NCBI RefSeq assembly: GCF_047675955.1
Contig: NC_132909.1
Coordinates: 44,319,931-44,383,930, forward strand
Reading direction: 5' to 3'
Origin: Chlorocebus sabaeus
Lineage: Eukaryota; Chordata; Mammalia; Primates; Cercopithecidae
DNA length: 64,000 nucleotides
Shown here one piece after another: positions 11,491 to 23,963 of this stretch (position 1 is its first letter; each line of letters opens with the position of its first letter). A program made the translations under genes and the position numbers. A model generated the notes under the pieces. The model did no database searches. It was given only the letters and a program-made list of their open reading frames with translations, and was not told where the DNA came from.

Positions 11491-13731
11491 TGTGCTCCTG
11501 ACCCCCCGCTTCACACGACAGAGAGCCACGAGGACCCGAGGAGGGGGAGCCAGAGGAGAGACCTAGAGAAGCCCTCCTGGGACAGGACAGACTTCACCAA
11601 GAAGAATGCACACTTCTGACTCGAACCTCAGTCCTGGAAGTTTTTCAGAGAGGATGACTCAGGTTGATGGCAACAGAGAGGGTGCCTTGGGGGTCCTCTG
11701 TGGGGCTCCCCTACGTGTCTGTCACCTCACAGTCACCTTGACACTCCTTCTACCCCGCTCCGGGAAAATGTCCCGCTCTCAGCTCCAGTAACAGACGATC
11801 TGGGTGATCACATGCCTCTCTGCTCTGCCTCCTTCGGCAGACTGCCTCAAATTCTAACATCCCGTGGAGAGCAGAACTCTCCGGATATCCAGCCCAGACC
11901 GCTCCCGCCCGCCCGAGTCCGTCTTTGACCCCTGTGGAATTTCACAGTTGTGGCGTCAGTAAACATCTTCGGCCTCGATCCTCGGGTGACCCCCCTCCAG
12001 GCCTTTACAAGCCTGAAGGTCCACCCCTCAAGGTCTCCTCCAGGCCCAGCCTGTTCAATTCCGGAAGCCCTTGCCCTCGCAGGAAAGGTCTGTGATTCCC
12101 CCAAGGTGCCGGTTACTTCCTCCCGGATCACAATATTTTCAGTGTGCACCGTGGTGGTGCATACAGAGCGATCAGGCGCTCCGCTGCGCGGTGAGGGGTC
12201 TGAAATCACGCTGGACATGCACCAAAATCCGCTCTGCAGAGGAGGAATGCTAGGGAATTGCTGGCGCTGCCGTTGGAGACGAGTCCTGTGAATTCTGCAC
12301 GGCCCTCTCCGGAGAGACATGTGGAAGGGGCGGGGTGGGGGGCAGGAAGGGACTGGAGGCTGGGGTTAACAAGTGTTAAGAGAGCAGGTCCGCACAGCTG
12401 CAGAGCGGCTACCAGAGGAGGAGGGCGGGGCTGCCGGCAGCAGGAACCCAGTGGGCTTGGCCCCCACTTCCACTTCAGACAGCTGGACAGGGAGAGAGCG
12501 GCTGTCGTTTGCCGCCTTTGCTTTAACATGCAGGGCTGAGGTTTTGCTCACTCACTAAAGACAGCACACGGAAAATGGTACGGTGCCCTGGGCTCTGTAA
12601 CAGGGCTGGGTTACTGACAACACGCCTGTGAATTTCTGCTGCTCTGCCCACACCCTGCTGGTTCAATGAAGCGAAGAGGAAGAGGTGGATGACCCTCGGC
12701 CAGCCTGGGCATGCAGAGCTAGGCCAGGAGGCTTCCCCTCCGGTATGCGTCGAAGACTGTGCGGGGTGGGGTACTCATTGGAGCTGTACTCAAGAGCATC
12801 CACCCTGTGCCAGCAGCTGTGCCAGCACCAGGACCACCACTATAAAGAGAACCGATAAAGCCCTGCCCTTGGGGAACGCACATTCTACAGGGACATGGGT
12901 CCTCAAGCACAGAGAATGTACCATGACGACAGGGCGAGCAGTGGCGCCACGGCGGACACAGTGGCCAGGCCCCGAGGAGACAACACTTGAGCCGTGCAAA
13001 TCGCTGGGACAGGACATTCCAGTGAGCGTGCTTCAGAGCCCAGCAGAGCCATCAGGGCTGCAGAAGCTCAGGGGCCCGGCGGGTCACATCAAGAAGTAGA
13101 TTTTGTTCTGAGAGTGAGGGAGCCACTGGCAGGTGTCCGGCGGTGCAGTGAGGTGGTCTGATGCCTGCCTGAGGAGGGTCCTGCTGGCTGGAGTTAGGGA
13201 TGACACCCAGGAGGGGAAGAGCCAGGAGTGGCTCTGAGCTGGGATGGGGAGGAGACGGCAGGAGGGGCTGGCTCCAGGCTGTGGCTCGAAGGTGGAACAC
13301 ACGAGAGATGCTACCTGGGGACCTCCCGGGCAGCTGCAGCCAGACTGAGGCCTTCTCTCAGGAGGAGGGACATTCCCAGGACTGGGACCCGCTGGTGGGA
13401 AGACCTGAAGCCCTCAAGGACTGTGGGAGCTCCACGTGGCACGAACCCTGAGCAAGGAGAGGCATGAAGGGCTTTTCTGGAACACAGGCAGGGCTGCGAA
13501 TCCCCCAGGCCAGGTGGCGTCTCCAAGTCCCTTGCTTGTTGCAGGCAATACAGCCTCGCAGGACCAAGGACAACCTGGACCTTCAGCCTGCCCAGTGGGG
13601 AGGAACCAGCCACCACTATCGGTCAGCACAAGCTCAACCTCCAAGCATCCCCAAGCCTGCGCGCGCCTCTCCATCCCTCCAGGGCCCACCTTGGCTGAGG
13701 CTCCCTTGTCTCTTGCCAGAGGGATCCTTTC

Positions 13732-14003
13732 TTTTCTGAAACAGTCTTGCTCTGTCGCCCAGGCTGGAGTGCAGTGGTGGAATCTTGGCTCCTGGGTTCA
13801 ATCAGCTCTTGTGCCTCAGCCTCCAGAGCAGCTGGGACTACAAGCACCCGCCACCGCGCTTGGCTAGTTTTGTCTATTTTTAGTAGAGACTGGGTCTCAC
13901 TATGTTGCCCAGGCTGGTCTCTAACTCCTGACCTCAAGTGATCTACCCGCCTCGGCCTCCCAATGTGCTGGGAATACAGGCATGAGCCACCGCACTCGGC
14001 CTA
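13732..14003 (-). mobile_element. Alu (minus), with target-site duplication
   Basis: An Alu in reverse orientation with a short poly(T) start and truncated spacing. It is bounded by the perfect 15-bp direct repeat CAGAGGGATCCTTTC at 13717-13731 and 14004-14018. Confidence 0.92.
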
Positions 14004-14364
14004 CAGAGGGATCCTTTCAAAACAGAAGGCTGACCGATATGCCCCTCACCCAAACCCTGCCCTGGCCCCCTGGCCCAGCCAGCCCAGAAATGACCGCACG
14101 ATGTTCTCTAACTCTTGCTGGCATGTATGCGCCCCACGGGCAGGACCCATCTGTCCCATGGACCCTGCATGTCCAGCACCTGGCACAGGAGGACACAGGA
14201 GACTGTGGCACCCACACAAAGGCAGAGAAAGGTGTGTAACAAATCCTGTCCACAGAGCAAAGAGCTGGGGATGCCGGGACACATGCTATCCAGTCACCCC
14301 ATGCCTTCAGTAGATCCCACCCGCTTCTTCCAGGATCCAAGGCCCCAAGTCGCTGAATTATTTC

Positions 14365-14575
14365 TATCTTTGTCCTTCCCCTTCATCCTCCTCTCTCCCT
14401 CCTCAGTCTCCTGTTCTCCATCTTTCTCCTCCTCTCTCCTCCTCTCTTCCTCTTCCTCCTCTTTTCCTCCTCCCTCTTCCTCCTCCTCCTTTTTCTCCTC
14501 CTCCTCTCTCTTATCTCTTCCTTCTCTTCCTCCACTCTTCCTCCTCCTGCTCTCTTCCTCCTCCAGGGCCTCTCA
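14365..14575. repeat. Homopyrimidine tract (CTCCTC)n-like
   Basis: About 210 bp almost entirely C and T on the plus strand, made of TCC and TTCC words such as CTCCTCCTCTTCC. The strand asymmetry and mirror-like words make triplex (H-DNA) formation possible. In the KLHL26 transcript it is purine-rich. Confidence 0.8.
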
Positions 14576-15676
14576 ACACCAAATCTAAAACATCCCCTAA
14601 AACCAAAGGGTAGGTCTCTCTCTCTCACACACACACATGCACACACGCAAATATCAGAAAAAGGAAAAAACGAAAGAGCTGGAGTGAGGAGAAAGCCTCA
14701 CTTTTATAGTGTCTGAACAGAGATGGGTGAGATAAAAAGTAATCGCTGTGGGGGAGGTGGGATGACATTCGCACGGGCTCCCTGGAGATGGTGCGATTGT
14801 GGGGGAGGGTAATAAAACCTTTCTTCCCCAGTAACTATGGACCACGACAAGGAGGCCGTCCCGGAGGTCACAGCTACCGGGTGGAAACAGTCCAGCTGTG
14901 ACGATCGCACTGTGCGATTCAGGGTGAAGTGAGTGCTCTCAGAGCAATTCCACTCCCAGAGCTCTCGGGACCTGCCAACAAGGAGGGGAGGAGACGGTGG
15001 CCTCCCTCCCAGAGAAGGGGCTCAGCTGTGAGGGGCAGATCGAGTGGCCTGGATATGGCCTGGCCTGCAGGTCAGTGCCCCTCTTGAGCTGGCCCAGTTC
15101 CACCTGCCCCCATCCCTGCTGAGATGCTCCCGCCCCCTCCCCCACTGAGCTCCTGCTCCCAGGCCTGCTCCTGGCCGGACCTGCCCTCTCCAGCTCACGC
15201 TGGATGTGCTTTACTCTCCTGCTGCCCCTGCTGCTGTCCCTCTCACGGCCACCAAATCATGGCACTACTGTCTTCCCAAAAGCTCAAGCTGACCCTCTCC
15301 TTTCCTTGCCTGACACACGCACGCCACATCAAGCCTTGCTGGCACCGATGATCCCCTCAAGGCCCATGCGGGCGTGGCAGGCAGGATGGCAATGTCCCCA
15401 TCATGGGCGATGTCAGCACCGCCACAGTAACACTGATGAGGCACATGCGGCCTCTCCCCACTCATTTCCTCCCAGACACCCCCCACCTGGTGGGCCTAGA
15501 GCCCCATTTCCCAGATGAGGAATCTGTCACAGCCACACCCCACAAAGAGGGACCCACAGTCACCCATGGGTGTGATGAGACACCTCATGCCGCGATATCT
15601 GACCACATTTTCCAGGAGAAGGACTTGAGTCCATGTCTTGGAAGGGTCAAAATCTTCCTTCTAAAAGGGGCACGAG

Positions 15677-15967
15677 GTTGGACACGCTGGCTCATGCCTG
15701 TAATCCCAGCACTTTGGGAGGCTGAGGCAGGTGGATCACCTGAGGTCAGGAGTTCGAGACCAGCCTGGCCAACATGACGAAACTCCATCTCTCCTAAAAA
15801 TACAAACTAGCCAGGCTGGTGGCGGGCGCCTGTAGTACCAGCCACTTGGGAGACTGAGGCAGAAGAATCACTTGAACCCAGGAGGCGGAGATTGCAGCGA
15901 GCCAAGAACATGCCACTGCACTCCAGCCTGAGCAACAGAGTGACATCAAAAAAATAAAATAAAAAAG
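15677..15967 (+). mobile_element. Alu (plus), with target-site duplication
   Basis: A full-length dimeric Alu ending in an AAAATAAAATAAAAAA tail. The flanking direct repeats AAAGGGGCACGAG (15664-15676) and AAAGGGGCAAGAG (15968-15980) differ by one base. Confidence 0.92.
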
Positions 15968-16267
15968 AAAGGGGCAAGAGGCGAAAGGAAAGAGAACTTC
16001 CCCAAAGTAGCAAGAACCTCCTTGGAAAGCCACCTCTTCCCCCAGGTATTCCTAGCAGGAGCTGGGGGGCTGGACCCTTCCAAGGCCTCTGGGCTTGGTG
16101 GAGATGATCTAGATTGTGGAGAAATCTTCGACAGGCAAAGTCCACTGAGCCAGACTGACTGTGACGAACCCACCGGGCGCAGCGTCTCGGCCACAACTTT
16201 CCATGCAAACACTTTCAGCAGGCAGCAAAGCCCCTGGGCACAACGTCCCAGCCAGCCATCACTTCTT

Positions 16268-16552
16268 TTTTTTTGAGATGGACTCTCAGTCTGTCGCGCA
16301 GGCTGGAGTGTAGTGGCACGATCTCGGCTTGCAACCTCCTTCTCCCAGGTTCAAGCAATTCTCCTGCCTCAGCCTCCTGAGTAGCTGGGATTAAAGATGC
16401 CCACCACCACACCTTACTAATTTTTGTATTTTTAGTAGAGATGGGGTTTCACTATGTTGGCCAGGCTGGTTTCAAACTCCTGACTTTGTAATCCGCCTGC
16501 CTCAGGCTCCCAAAGTGCTGAGATTACAGGCGTGAGCCACCACGCCCAGCCT
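16268..16552 (-). mobile_element. Alu (minus), with target-site duplication
   Basis: A full-length reverse Alu. The direct repeat AGCCATCACTTCTT (16254-16267) recurs as AGCCACCACTTCTT (16553-16566). Confidence 0.92.
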
Positions 16553-17634
16553 AGCCACCACTTCTTATGCAAACGCCTGAAGACTGCACATCCCTCACCC
16601 AGATCCCCCCATCTCACCCCCAGGAACAGCATGACTCAGCAAGCCCGGGCCCTACCCAGACATCTCCAGGAAGCGTAGGCCAAAAAGTGTGGATGCCAAA
16701 GGTCCATGTTGGAGAGGCTGCGAGGCCAGAAGGTTCCTCCAAAACTCTGGTAGCCAGGTACCTCACAGTCACAGAATTTTAGTTGGGGAGGTGCAACTCC
16801 CCAGAGGGTTTGCCTCCCCTTGCAACACCCCAAGTGGCCCAGGCCTCCTTTCCCTCCAAGGAGTCTAGACCCCACGGCCCAAGCTGGGAGGAGGCCAGCT
16901 GGTGAACAAGTGTCCTTTGTGCCTGCAGCAAGGACCCCACCTCCTCTCCGTGCACCTCAGCCAGGGCAGCCCCACTCTGTCCATCCCTGAGGTTCGGCTC
17001 AGTCGTTAACGACCATCTCTACTAGGCAACGGGTTTTTTGTTGATCCCTCGAGATAGGAAGGAAGGAGAATAAGCTTTTCTCTTTCTTTTTTCCCCCTTG
17101 GTTGCAGAAGACAGAAGTTGGAACAAACAAGTTATATAACGTTGGGGGCGGTGGGAGGTGGGGGAGCACAGTCCCTCCTGGGGACAGTTTCTTGAGTTGT
17201 GGTACCGCTGGAAGGGCCAAGGGGAAGACAGGAACTGCCCCCGCCCCTGGCCAAAAGACAAAACCTTCGTGGGACAAAAAGGCAGATGCGGGCATTGCCT
17301 GGCAGGCTAGAAAGGCAGTCACAGAGACTAAGACCAGCCCCCAGTGCCCCCCAGCAGCCCCACAAGCCTCCCTGGAAAGGCCAAAGATCGACCTGATCCC
17401 ATAGAAGGGAATTCCCACCTGCCAGACTGCAAGCCTCAGAGAGCAAGAAGTTTTTGCACACCCCCATCACTCCCTTCCTCCCTCTCTCTCGGCCACGTCT
17501 CTGGGACACTTCCTCCTGTGTCATTCATGTTCCAGGCACACAAGAGGACACAAGAGAGACAGGCTCTCCAACCTCAAGGCACTTGCAGAGGAACACAACA
17601 ACTACGTTAGGTGGTGACCAGCATGATCAAGAAT

Positions 17635-18186
17635 ATACAACAAGCATGCGCCCCAGCAATTCCGCTCCTAGATGTGTACCCCAAAGGACTGAACATGAGT
17701 GTTTAGACAAAAATGTGTACACTCACGTTCATGGCAGCATGATTCATAATAGCCAAAAGGTGGAACCAATCTAAGTGTCCATCAACAGATGAATGGATAA
17801 CTATGTGGTGCATCCACACAGTGGAATATTACTCAGCCATAAAAAGGAATGAAGTGCTGATTTAGGCTACAACATGCATGACCCCCAAAGCATCATGCTG
17901 AGTAAAAGAAGCCAGACTCAAAAGGCCACATAGTATATGATTCTATTTATAAAACTTGAAAACAGATAGAGACAGACTGCAGATTGGTGATTGCCAGGGG
18001 CTGGGCAATGGAGAATAGGGGGTCAGCGCTAATGAAGATGGGGTCACCTTTTGCGGGGGACAAAGATGTTCTAGAACTGGACAGCAGTGATGGTTGTACA
18101 ATTCTGTGAATGTACTAAATGCCATTGAATTGTTCACTTAAAGTGGGTGAATTTTGTTATATATATTTTACCTCAAAAACAAAAAA
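17635..18186 (+). mobile_element. L1M 3' end fragment
   Basis: Matches the characteristic 3' end of old L1M elements: CATCAACAGATGAATGGATA, TATTACTCAGCCATAAAAAG, AAAGGCCACATAGTATATGA, GATTGCCAGGGGCTGG and a terminal GGTGAATTTTGTTATATATA followed by an A-rich tail. No intact ORF2 remains. The orientation is opposite to KLHL26 transcription. Confidence 0.85.
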
Positions 18187-18195
18187 CAAAAATAC

Positions 18196-19246
18196 AGGTT
18201 GGGCATAGTGGTTCATGCCTGTAATCCCAGCACTTTGGGAGGCTATGGCAGGAAGATCACTTGAGCCCAGGAGTTCAAGACCAGCCTGGGCAACATAATG
18301 AGACCCTGTCTCGGCTGGGCACAGTGGCTCACGCCTGTAATCCCAGCACGTTCAGAGGCCAAGGTGGGCAGATAACCTGAGGTTGGGAGTTGAGACCAGC
18401 CTGACCAACATGGAGAAACCGCGTCTCTACTAAAAACACAAAATTAGCCAGGCATGGTGGCACATGCCTGTAATCCCAGCTACTCGGGAGGTTGAGGCAG
18501 GAGAATTGCTTGAACCTGGGAGGTGGAGGTTTCAGTGAGCCGAGATCGTGCCATCGCACTATAGCCTGGACCACAAGAGCAAAACTCCGTCTCAAACAAC
18601 AACAACAACAAAAATGAGATCCTGTCTCTATAAAATAATATATATATATTTTTCAGACAGAGTCTGGTTCTCTCGCCCAGGTAGGAGTGCAGTAGAGTGA
18701 TCTCAGTTCACTGCAACCTCTGCCTCCCAGGTTCAAGCAATTATCTTGCCTCAGCCTCCCTAATAGCTGGGATTACAGGCACGTGCCACCAATCCTGGCT
18801 ACTTTTTGTATTTTTAGTAGACAAGGGGTTTCACCAAGTTGGCCAGGCTGGCCTCAAACTCCTGACTTCAAGTGATCCACCCACCTCGGCCTCCTGAAGT
18901 CCAGGGATTACAGGTGTGAGCCACCGCCCACAGCCCAAAACAATTTTTAAAAATTAGTCAGGTGCAGGCCGGGCGCGGTGGCTCAAGCCTGTAATCCCAG
19001 CACTTTGGGAGGCCGAGATGGGCGGATCACAAGGTCAGGAGATCGAGACCATCCTGGCTAACACAGTGAAACCCCGTCTCTACTAAAAATACAAAAAATT
19101 AGCCGGGCGAGGTGGCGGGCGCCTGTAGTCCCAGCTACTCGGGAGGCTGAGGCAAGAGAATGGCGTAAACCCGGGAGGCGGAGCTTGCAGTGAGCTGACA
19201 TTCGGCCACTGTACTCCAGCCCGGGTGACAGAGCAAGACTCCGTCT

Positions 19247-19287
<41 letters not shown>

Positions 19288-19740
19288 AGTCAGGTGCAAT
19301 AGTAGATGCCTGTAGTCCCAGCTACTCGGGAGGCTGAAGCAGGCGGATTGCTTAAGCCCAGGAGGTCAGAAGGCTGCAGGGAGCTATGACACTGCATGCC
19401 AGCATGGGCGACAGAGACTCTGCCTCAAACCAAACCAACCAACCAAACAAAAAACCACAACAAGCTGGGCGTGGTGGCTCACGCCTGTAATCCCAGCACT
19501 TTCGGAGGCCCAGGCAGGCGGATTACCTGAGGTCAAGAGTTCCAGACCAGCCTGGCCAACATGGAGAAACCCCATCTCTACTAAAAATACAAAATTGGCT
19601 GGGCTTGGTGGCAGGTGCCTATAATCCCAGTCACTTGGGAGGCTGAGGTAGGATAATCAGTTGCTTGAGCCCGGGAGGTGGAGATTGCAGTGATCATGCC
19701 ACTGCACTCCAGCCTGGGCAACAAAAGCGAAATTCCATCT

Positions 19741-19741
<1 letters not shown>
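18196..19741. mobile_element. Nested Alu cluster (four or five insertions)
   Basis: An old plus-strand Alu begins at 18196 and is split three times. A plus Alu occupies about 18313-18615, entering at GAGACCCTGTCTC, which recurs as GAGATCCTGTCTC. A minus Alu occupies about 18650-18937. A young plus-strand AluY occupies 18967-19280, with a perfect 18-bp target duplication AAAAATTAGTCAGGTGCA at 18949-18966 and 19281-19298. The host resumes to about 19450, and another plus Alu follows at about 19463-19741. The target duplications give the relative order of insertion. Confidence 0.85.
18967..19280 (+). mobile_element. Young AluY of Old World monkey type
   Basis: Near-consensus AluY with features GGCTCAAGCCTG, GGCGTAAACCCGGG and an ATTCGGCCACTG version of the GATCCGGCCACTG right-arm variant, plus a poly(A) tail of about 30. 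A perfect 18-bp target duplication supports a recent insertion. Confidence 0.85.
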
Positions 19742-19783
<42 letters not shown>

Positions 19784-19792
19784 ACACACAAC
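19742..19792. repeat. (CA)n microsatellite
   Basis: About 25 CA units with a single CATA interruption, grown from the tail of the preceding Alu. Confidence 0.92.
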
Positions 19793-20205
19793 TAGGTAAC
19801 TAGAAAAAGTGTCCTGGGGACTACTTGAGCTTGCACGGTCAGGCAGGTAGCTCTGAGGAGTCAGAACCTTGGAGAGTGGAAGGATGAAGAGGAAGGAGGT
19901 GTTGGCAAGTTGAGAAAAGGAGGTGGGTCGTGCACCAGGCCTGGCTGTCCTACTTGCAATAAATGAAGGAACAGACGAACAACTCTACAAAGACTCAATG
20001 TCTCAAAATGACTTTTGGGAGAATGTCTTGTACCAATCTCCGTCAAAATATGATCCATTTTCTGCATGCTCCATCTTGCCACATTAGGGGTTCTCCCCAC
20101 ACTGGCACCTGAGGCATGAGACACCCCTATCAGTTGCTCCAAACAGTGATTTTTCACTAGGATAGAGGAAAGGGGACAATGACAAAGATGTCTTTTAAGA
20201 AAGAG

Positions 20206-20493
20206 GGCCGGGCGCAGTGGCTCATGCCATAATCCCAGCACTCTGGGAGGCCGAGGCGGGCGGATCACGAGGTCAAGAAATCGAGACCAGCCTGACCAAC
20301 ATGGAGAAACCCTATCTCTACTAAAAACACAAAAATTAGCCAGGTGTGGTGGCATGCACCTGTAATCCCAGCTACTCGGGAGGCTGAGACATGAGAATCG
20401 CTTGAACCCGAGAGGTGGAGGTTACAATCAGCCGGGATCACACCACTGCACTCCAGCCTGGGTGACAAAGCGAGACTCAGTCAAAAAAAAAAA
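20206..20493 (+). mobile_element. Alu (plus)
   Basis: Full-length dimeric Alu starting GGCCGGGCGCAGTGGCTCAT and ending in a short A tail. It was inserted into an L1M remnant whose sequence continues after it. Confidence 0.9.
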
Positions 20494-20632
20494 CAGAAAA
20501 AATACAGGCAACACAACTTAAAAATAAGCCAAAGATTTGAAAAGACACTTTACCAAAGATACGAATAGCTAAGAAGCTCATGAAAAACTGTCCAACATCA
20601 TTAGTTATTAGAGAAATGCAACTTAAAACCAA

Positions 20633-21268
20633 AATAAGACTGGGAACAGTGGTGTGCATGCTTGTAATCCCACTTATTCCGGAGGCTGAGGCCAGAAGAC
20701 TGCGTGAACCCAGGAGTTCCAGGGTGCAGTGAGCTGGGATCGCACCATCGCACTCCAGCCTGGGCGACAGAGTGAGACCTCATCTCACAAATAAATAAAT
20801 AAATAAATAAAAACACCAAATGAAGACACCAGCATACACCTTAAGAATGGCTAAAACTAAGGACAGGCCATACCAGGTGTTAGTGAGGATGAGGAGGAGC
20901 TGGAACTCTTGAACATTGCTGGTGGGGATGCAAAATGGTATAGCCACTTTGGGAACGAGTTTGGCAGTTTCTTAAAAATTAAAACATGGCCGGGCTCGGT
21001 GGCTCACACCTGTAATCCCAGCACTTTGGGAGGCCAAAGCGGGTGGATAACCTGAGGTCAGGAGTTCAAGACTAGTCTGGCCAACATGGCGAAAGCCCGT
21101 CTCTACTAAAAATACAAAAATTAGCTGGGTGTGGTGGCGCATGCCTACAATCCCAGCTACTCAGGAGGCTGAAGCAGGAGAATAGCTTGAACCCAGAAGG
21201 CAGAGGTTGCAGTGATCCAAGATCACGCCACTGCGCTCCAGCCTGGGCAAAGAGAGAGACTCCATCTC

Positions 21269-21328
<60 letters not shown>

Positions 21329-21642
21329 GAAACATAGCCAGGTGTGGTGGCTCACACCTGTAATCCCAGCACTTTGGGAGGCCAAGGTGGGAAGATTGCT
21401 TGAGCCCAGGAATTCAAGACCAGCCTGGGCAACATGGCAAGACTTTGTCTCAACAAAAGCACAGAAAAAATAGCTGGGTGTGGTGGCATACACCTGTGGT
21501 ACCTACCAGCTACTTAGAAGGCTGAGGTAGGAGGATCACCTGAGCCCAAGGAGGTCAAGGCTGCAGTGAGCTGTGATTGCACCACTTCACTCCAGCCTGG
21601 GCAACAGAGTGAGACCCTGTCTCAAAAAAAAAAAAAAAAAAA
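20633..21642 (+). mobile_element. Three plus-strand Alus within the L1M remnant
   Basis: A partial Alu with an (AAAT)n tail at 20633-20815, a full Alu at 20988-21271 starting GGCCGGGCTCGGTGGCTCAC, and an older Alu at 21337-21642 with a 20-base A tail. L1 sequence separates the first two. Confidence 0.85.
21272..21322. repeat. (CA)n microsatellite
   Basis: An uninterrupted run of about 25 CA units between two Alus, probably expanded from an Alu tail. Confidence 0.93.
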
Positions 21643-21806
21643 TTTAAACACATCTACCATATGAGCTAGTCATTCCACTCTTAAGTATTTACCCAAGAGG
21701 ATGAAAGTATATGTCCACACAGAGACACATACCCAGATGTTCATAGCAACTTTATTTGCAGTTGTCAAAATGGAAATAACCCAACGGTCCATCAACCAGT
21801 TAATGG

Positions 21807-21862
21807 ATAAACAAACTGTGTCCATCCATACAATCTCGTCTGGATGGACATAGTTTGTTTAT
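21807..21862. repeat. 22-bp inverted repeat (hairpin) inside L1M
   Basis: The arms 21807-21828 and 21841-21862 are complementary at 21 of 22 positions, with the odd pair able to wobble, around a 12-base spacer. The right arm replaces the L1 stretch normally following CATACAATGGAATATT, so it looks like a copied-back segment rather than ancestral L1 sequence. Confidence 0.85.
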
Positions 21863-22165
21863 TTTCACTCCACAGTGAAAAAGAACAAACTTCTGATACA
21901 ACAACACAGATGAACTTCAAAAACATTATGTTAAGGAAAGAAACCAGACGCAAAGGCCACATGTCTGATTCCATTCTTAGGAAATTTCTAGAAAAGACAA
22001 AGCTACAGAGAGTGAAAGCAGATCAGGATGTCCCCGGGGCTAGATGTTGGGGGAGCAGGGTTAATTGCAAACGAGGTTGGGGGAACTCTTTAGGTTGATG
22101 GAAGCATTCCAAAAAACTGGATTGTAGTGAAGGATGCACAACTCAGTAAATGTACTGAAACTTAA

Positions 22166-23550
22166 TGATCTGGGTTGAGCACACTGGGAGGCTGAAGCAG
22201 GCAGATCACTTGAGGTCAGGAGTTCAAGATCAGCCTGGCCAACATGGCAAAACCCCATTTCTACTAAAAATACAAAAATTAGCTGGGCATGGTAGCGTGC
22301 ACCTGTGGTCTCAGCTACTCAGGAGGCTGAGGCAGGAGAATTGCTTGAACCCAGGAAGCAAAGGTTGTAATGAGCCAAGATCACACCACTGCACTCCAGC
22401 CTGGGCAACAGAATAACACTCTGTCTCAAAAAAAAAAAAAAAAAAAAAAAAACTTAATGAACTGATAAATTAAAATGAATGAATTAGCTGGGCACAGTAG
22501 TTCACGCCAGCACTTTGGGAGGCTGAGGCGGGTGGATCACCTGAGGTCAGGAGTTCAGACCAGCCTGGCCAACACTGAAACCCTGTCTCTACTTAAAAAA
22601 TACAAAAATGGTCAGGCGCAGTGGTTCACACCTATAATCCCAGCACTTTGGGAGGCCGAGGCGGGCGGATCACAAGGTCAGGAGATCGAGACCATCCTGG
22701 CTAACACGGTGAAACCCCATCTCTACTAAAAGTACAAAAAATTAGCCGGGTGAGGTGGTGGGCGCCTGTAGTCCCAGCTACTCAGGAGGCTGAGGCAGGA
22801 GAATGGTGTAAACCCGGGAGGCAGAGATTGCAGTGAGCTGAGATCCGGCCACTGCACTCCAGCCTGGGCGACAGAGCAAGACTCCATCTCAAAAAAAAAA
22901 TAAATAAATAAAATAAATAAATAAATATATATATATAAAAAGTTAGCTGGGCTTTAGACCATGCAACTGCACTCCAGCCTGGGCGACAGAGCGAGATTCT
23001 GACTCAAAAAACAAACAAACAAACAAACAAAATTAGCTGGGTGTGGTGGCACGCACCTGTAGTCCCAGCTACTCAGGAGGCTGAGGCAGGAGAATCCCTT
23101 GAACCTGGAAGGCAGAGGTTGTGTCACTGCACTCCAGCCTGGGCGATAGAGCAAGATTCTGTCTCAATAAATAAATAAAAACAAAATGAATGAATTGTAT
23201 GTCATGCAATTAATTATATCTCGATAAAGCTGTTTATAAAAAAGAGCCATGCGCAGCATGGTGGCTCACATCTGTAACCTTAGCACTTAGTGAGGGGTAA
23301 GGCAAGAAGATTGCTTGAGCCCAGGAGTTTGAGACCAGCCTGGGCAACAGAGCAAGACCTGGTCTTTACAAAAAATGTAACAATTAGCCAAGTGTGGTGG
23401 TGCACACCTATAGTCCCAGCTACTCCGGAGACTGAGGTGGGAGGATCACCTGAGTTCAGGAGTTTCAGGCTGCAATGAGTCTTGATGGTGTCACTGCACT
23501 CCAGCCTATATGCCTGGGTGACAGAGCGAGACCAGGTTTCAAAAAAAAAG
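22166..23550 (+). mobile_element. Alu cluster (plus strand)
   Basis: Contains an Alu at about 22173-22450 flanked by ACTTAATGA-type repeats and an old Alu starting at 22481 that is interrupted by an AluY at 22609-22925 with the GATCCGGCCACTG variant. It also has Alu right-arm fragments with (AAAC)n and (AAAT)n tails at about 22940-23180, a short L1M tail at 23186-23240 and another old Alu at about 23252-23545. Confidence 0.8.
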
Positions 23551-23660
23551 AAAATAAAAGCCCTAGCCCCAGGTTATCCCACTCCAGTGCCCAAGGCAGG
23601 GACCTGGGGTTCACTGTCCCTCTTCCCTGTCCCTTACTTGCCAACTCATACCCAATTTTC

Positions 23661-23963
23661 TTTTTTTTTTTTTTTTTGGTTGAGACAGAGTCTCGCTTTG
23701 TCACCCAGACTGGAGTGCAGTGGCCGGATCTCAGCTCACTGCAAGCTCCGCCTCCCGGGTTCATGCCATTCTCCTGCCTCAGCCTCCCGAGTAGCTGGGA
23801 CTACAGACGCCCGCCACCTCGCCCGGCTAGGTTTTTGTATTTTTTAGTAGAGACGGGGTTTCACCGTGTTAGCCAGGATGGTCTCGATCTCCTGACCTTG
23901 TGATCCGCCCGTCTCGGCCTCCCAAAGTGCTGAGATTACAGGCTTGAGCCACCGCACCCGGCC
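23661..23963 (-). mobile_element. Young AluY (minus), Old World monkey type
   Basis: A full-length reverse AluY with CAGTGGCCGGATCTCAGCTC, the complement of the GATCCGGCCACTG variant. The target duplication CTCATACCCAATTTTC is perfect at 23645-23660 and 23964-23979. Confidence 0.92.

Larger units (their letters stand above)
20505..22165 (+). mobile_element. L1M remnant interrupted by Alus
   Basis: L1 ORF2/3' UTR-like blocks appear at 20505-20632 (ATTAGTTATTAGAGAAATGC), 20816-20987 (GAACATTGCTGGTGGGGATG) and 21643-22165 (CCAGATGTTCATAGCAACTT, CAAAGGCCACATGTCTGATT), in order and in one direction. They are split by a partial Alu (20633-20815), a full Alu (20988-21271), a CA repeat and another Alu (21337-21642). 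A local inverted repeat replaces part of the L1 at 21807-21862. A final piece continues near 23186-23240. There is no coding capacity. Confidence 0.8.
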
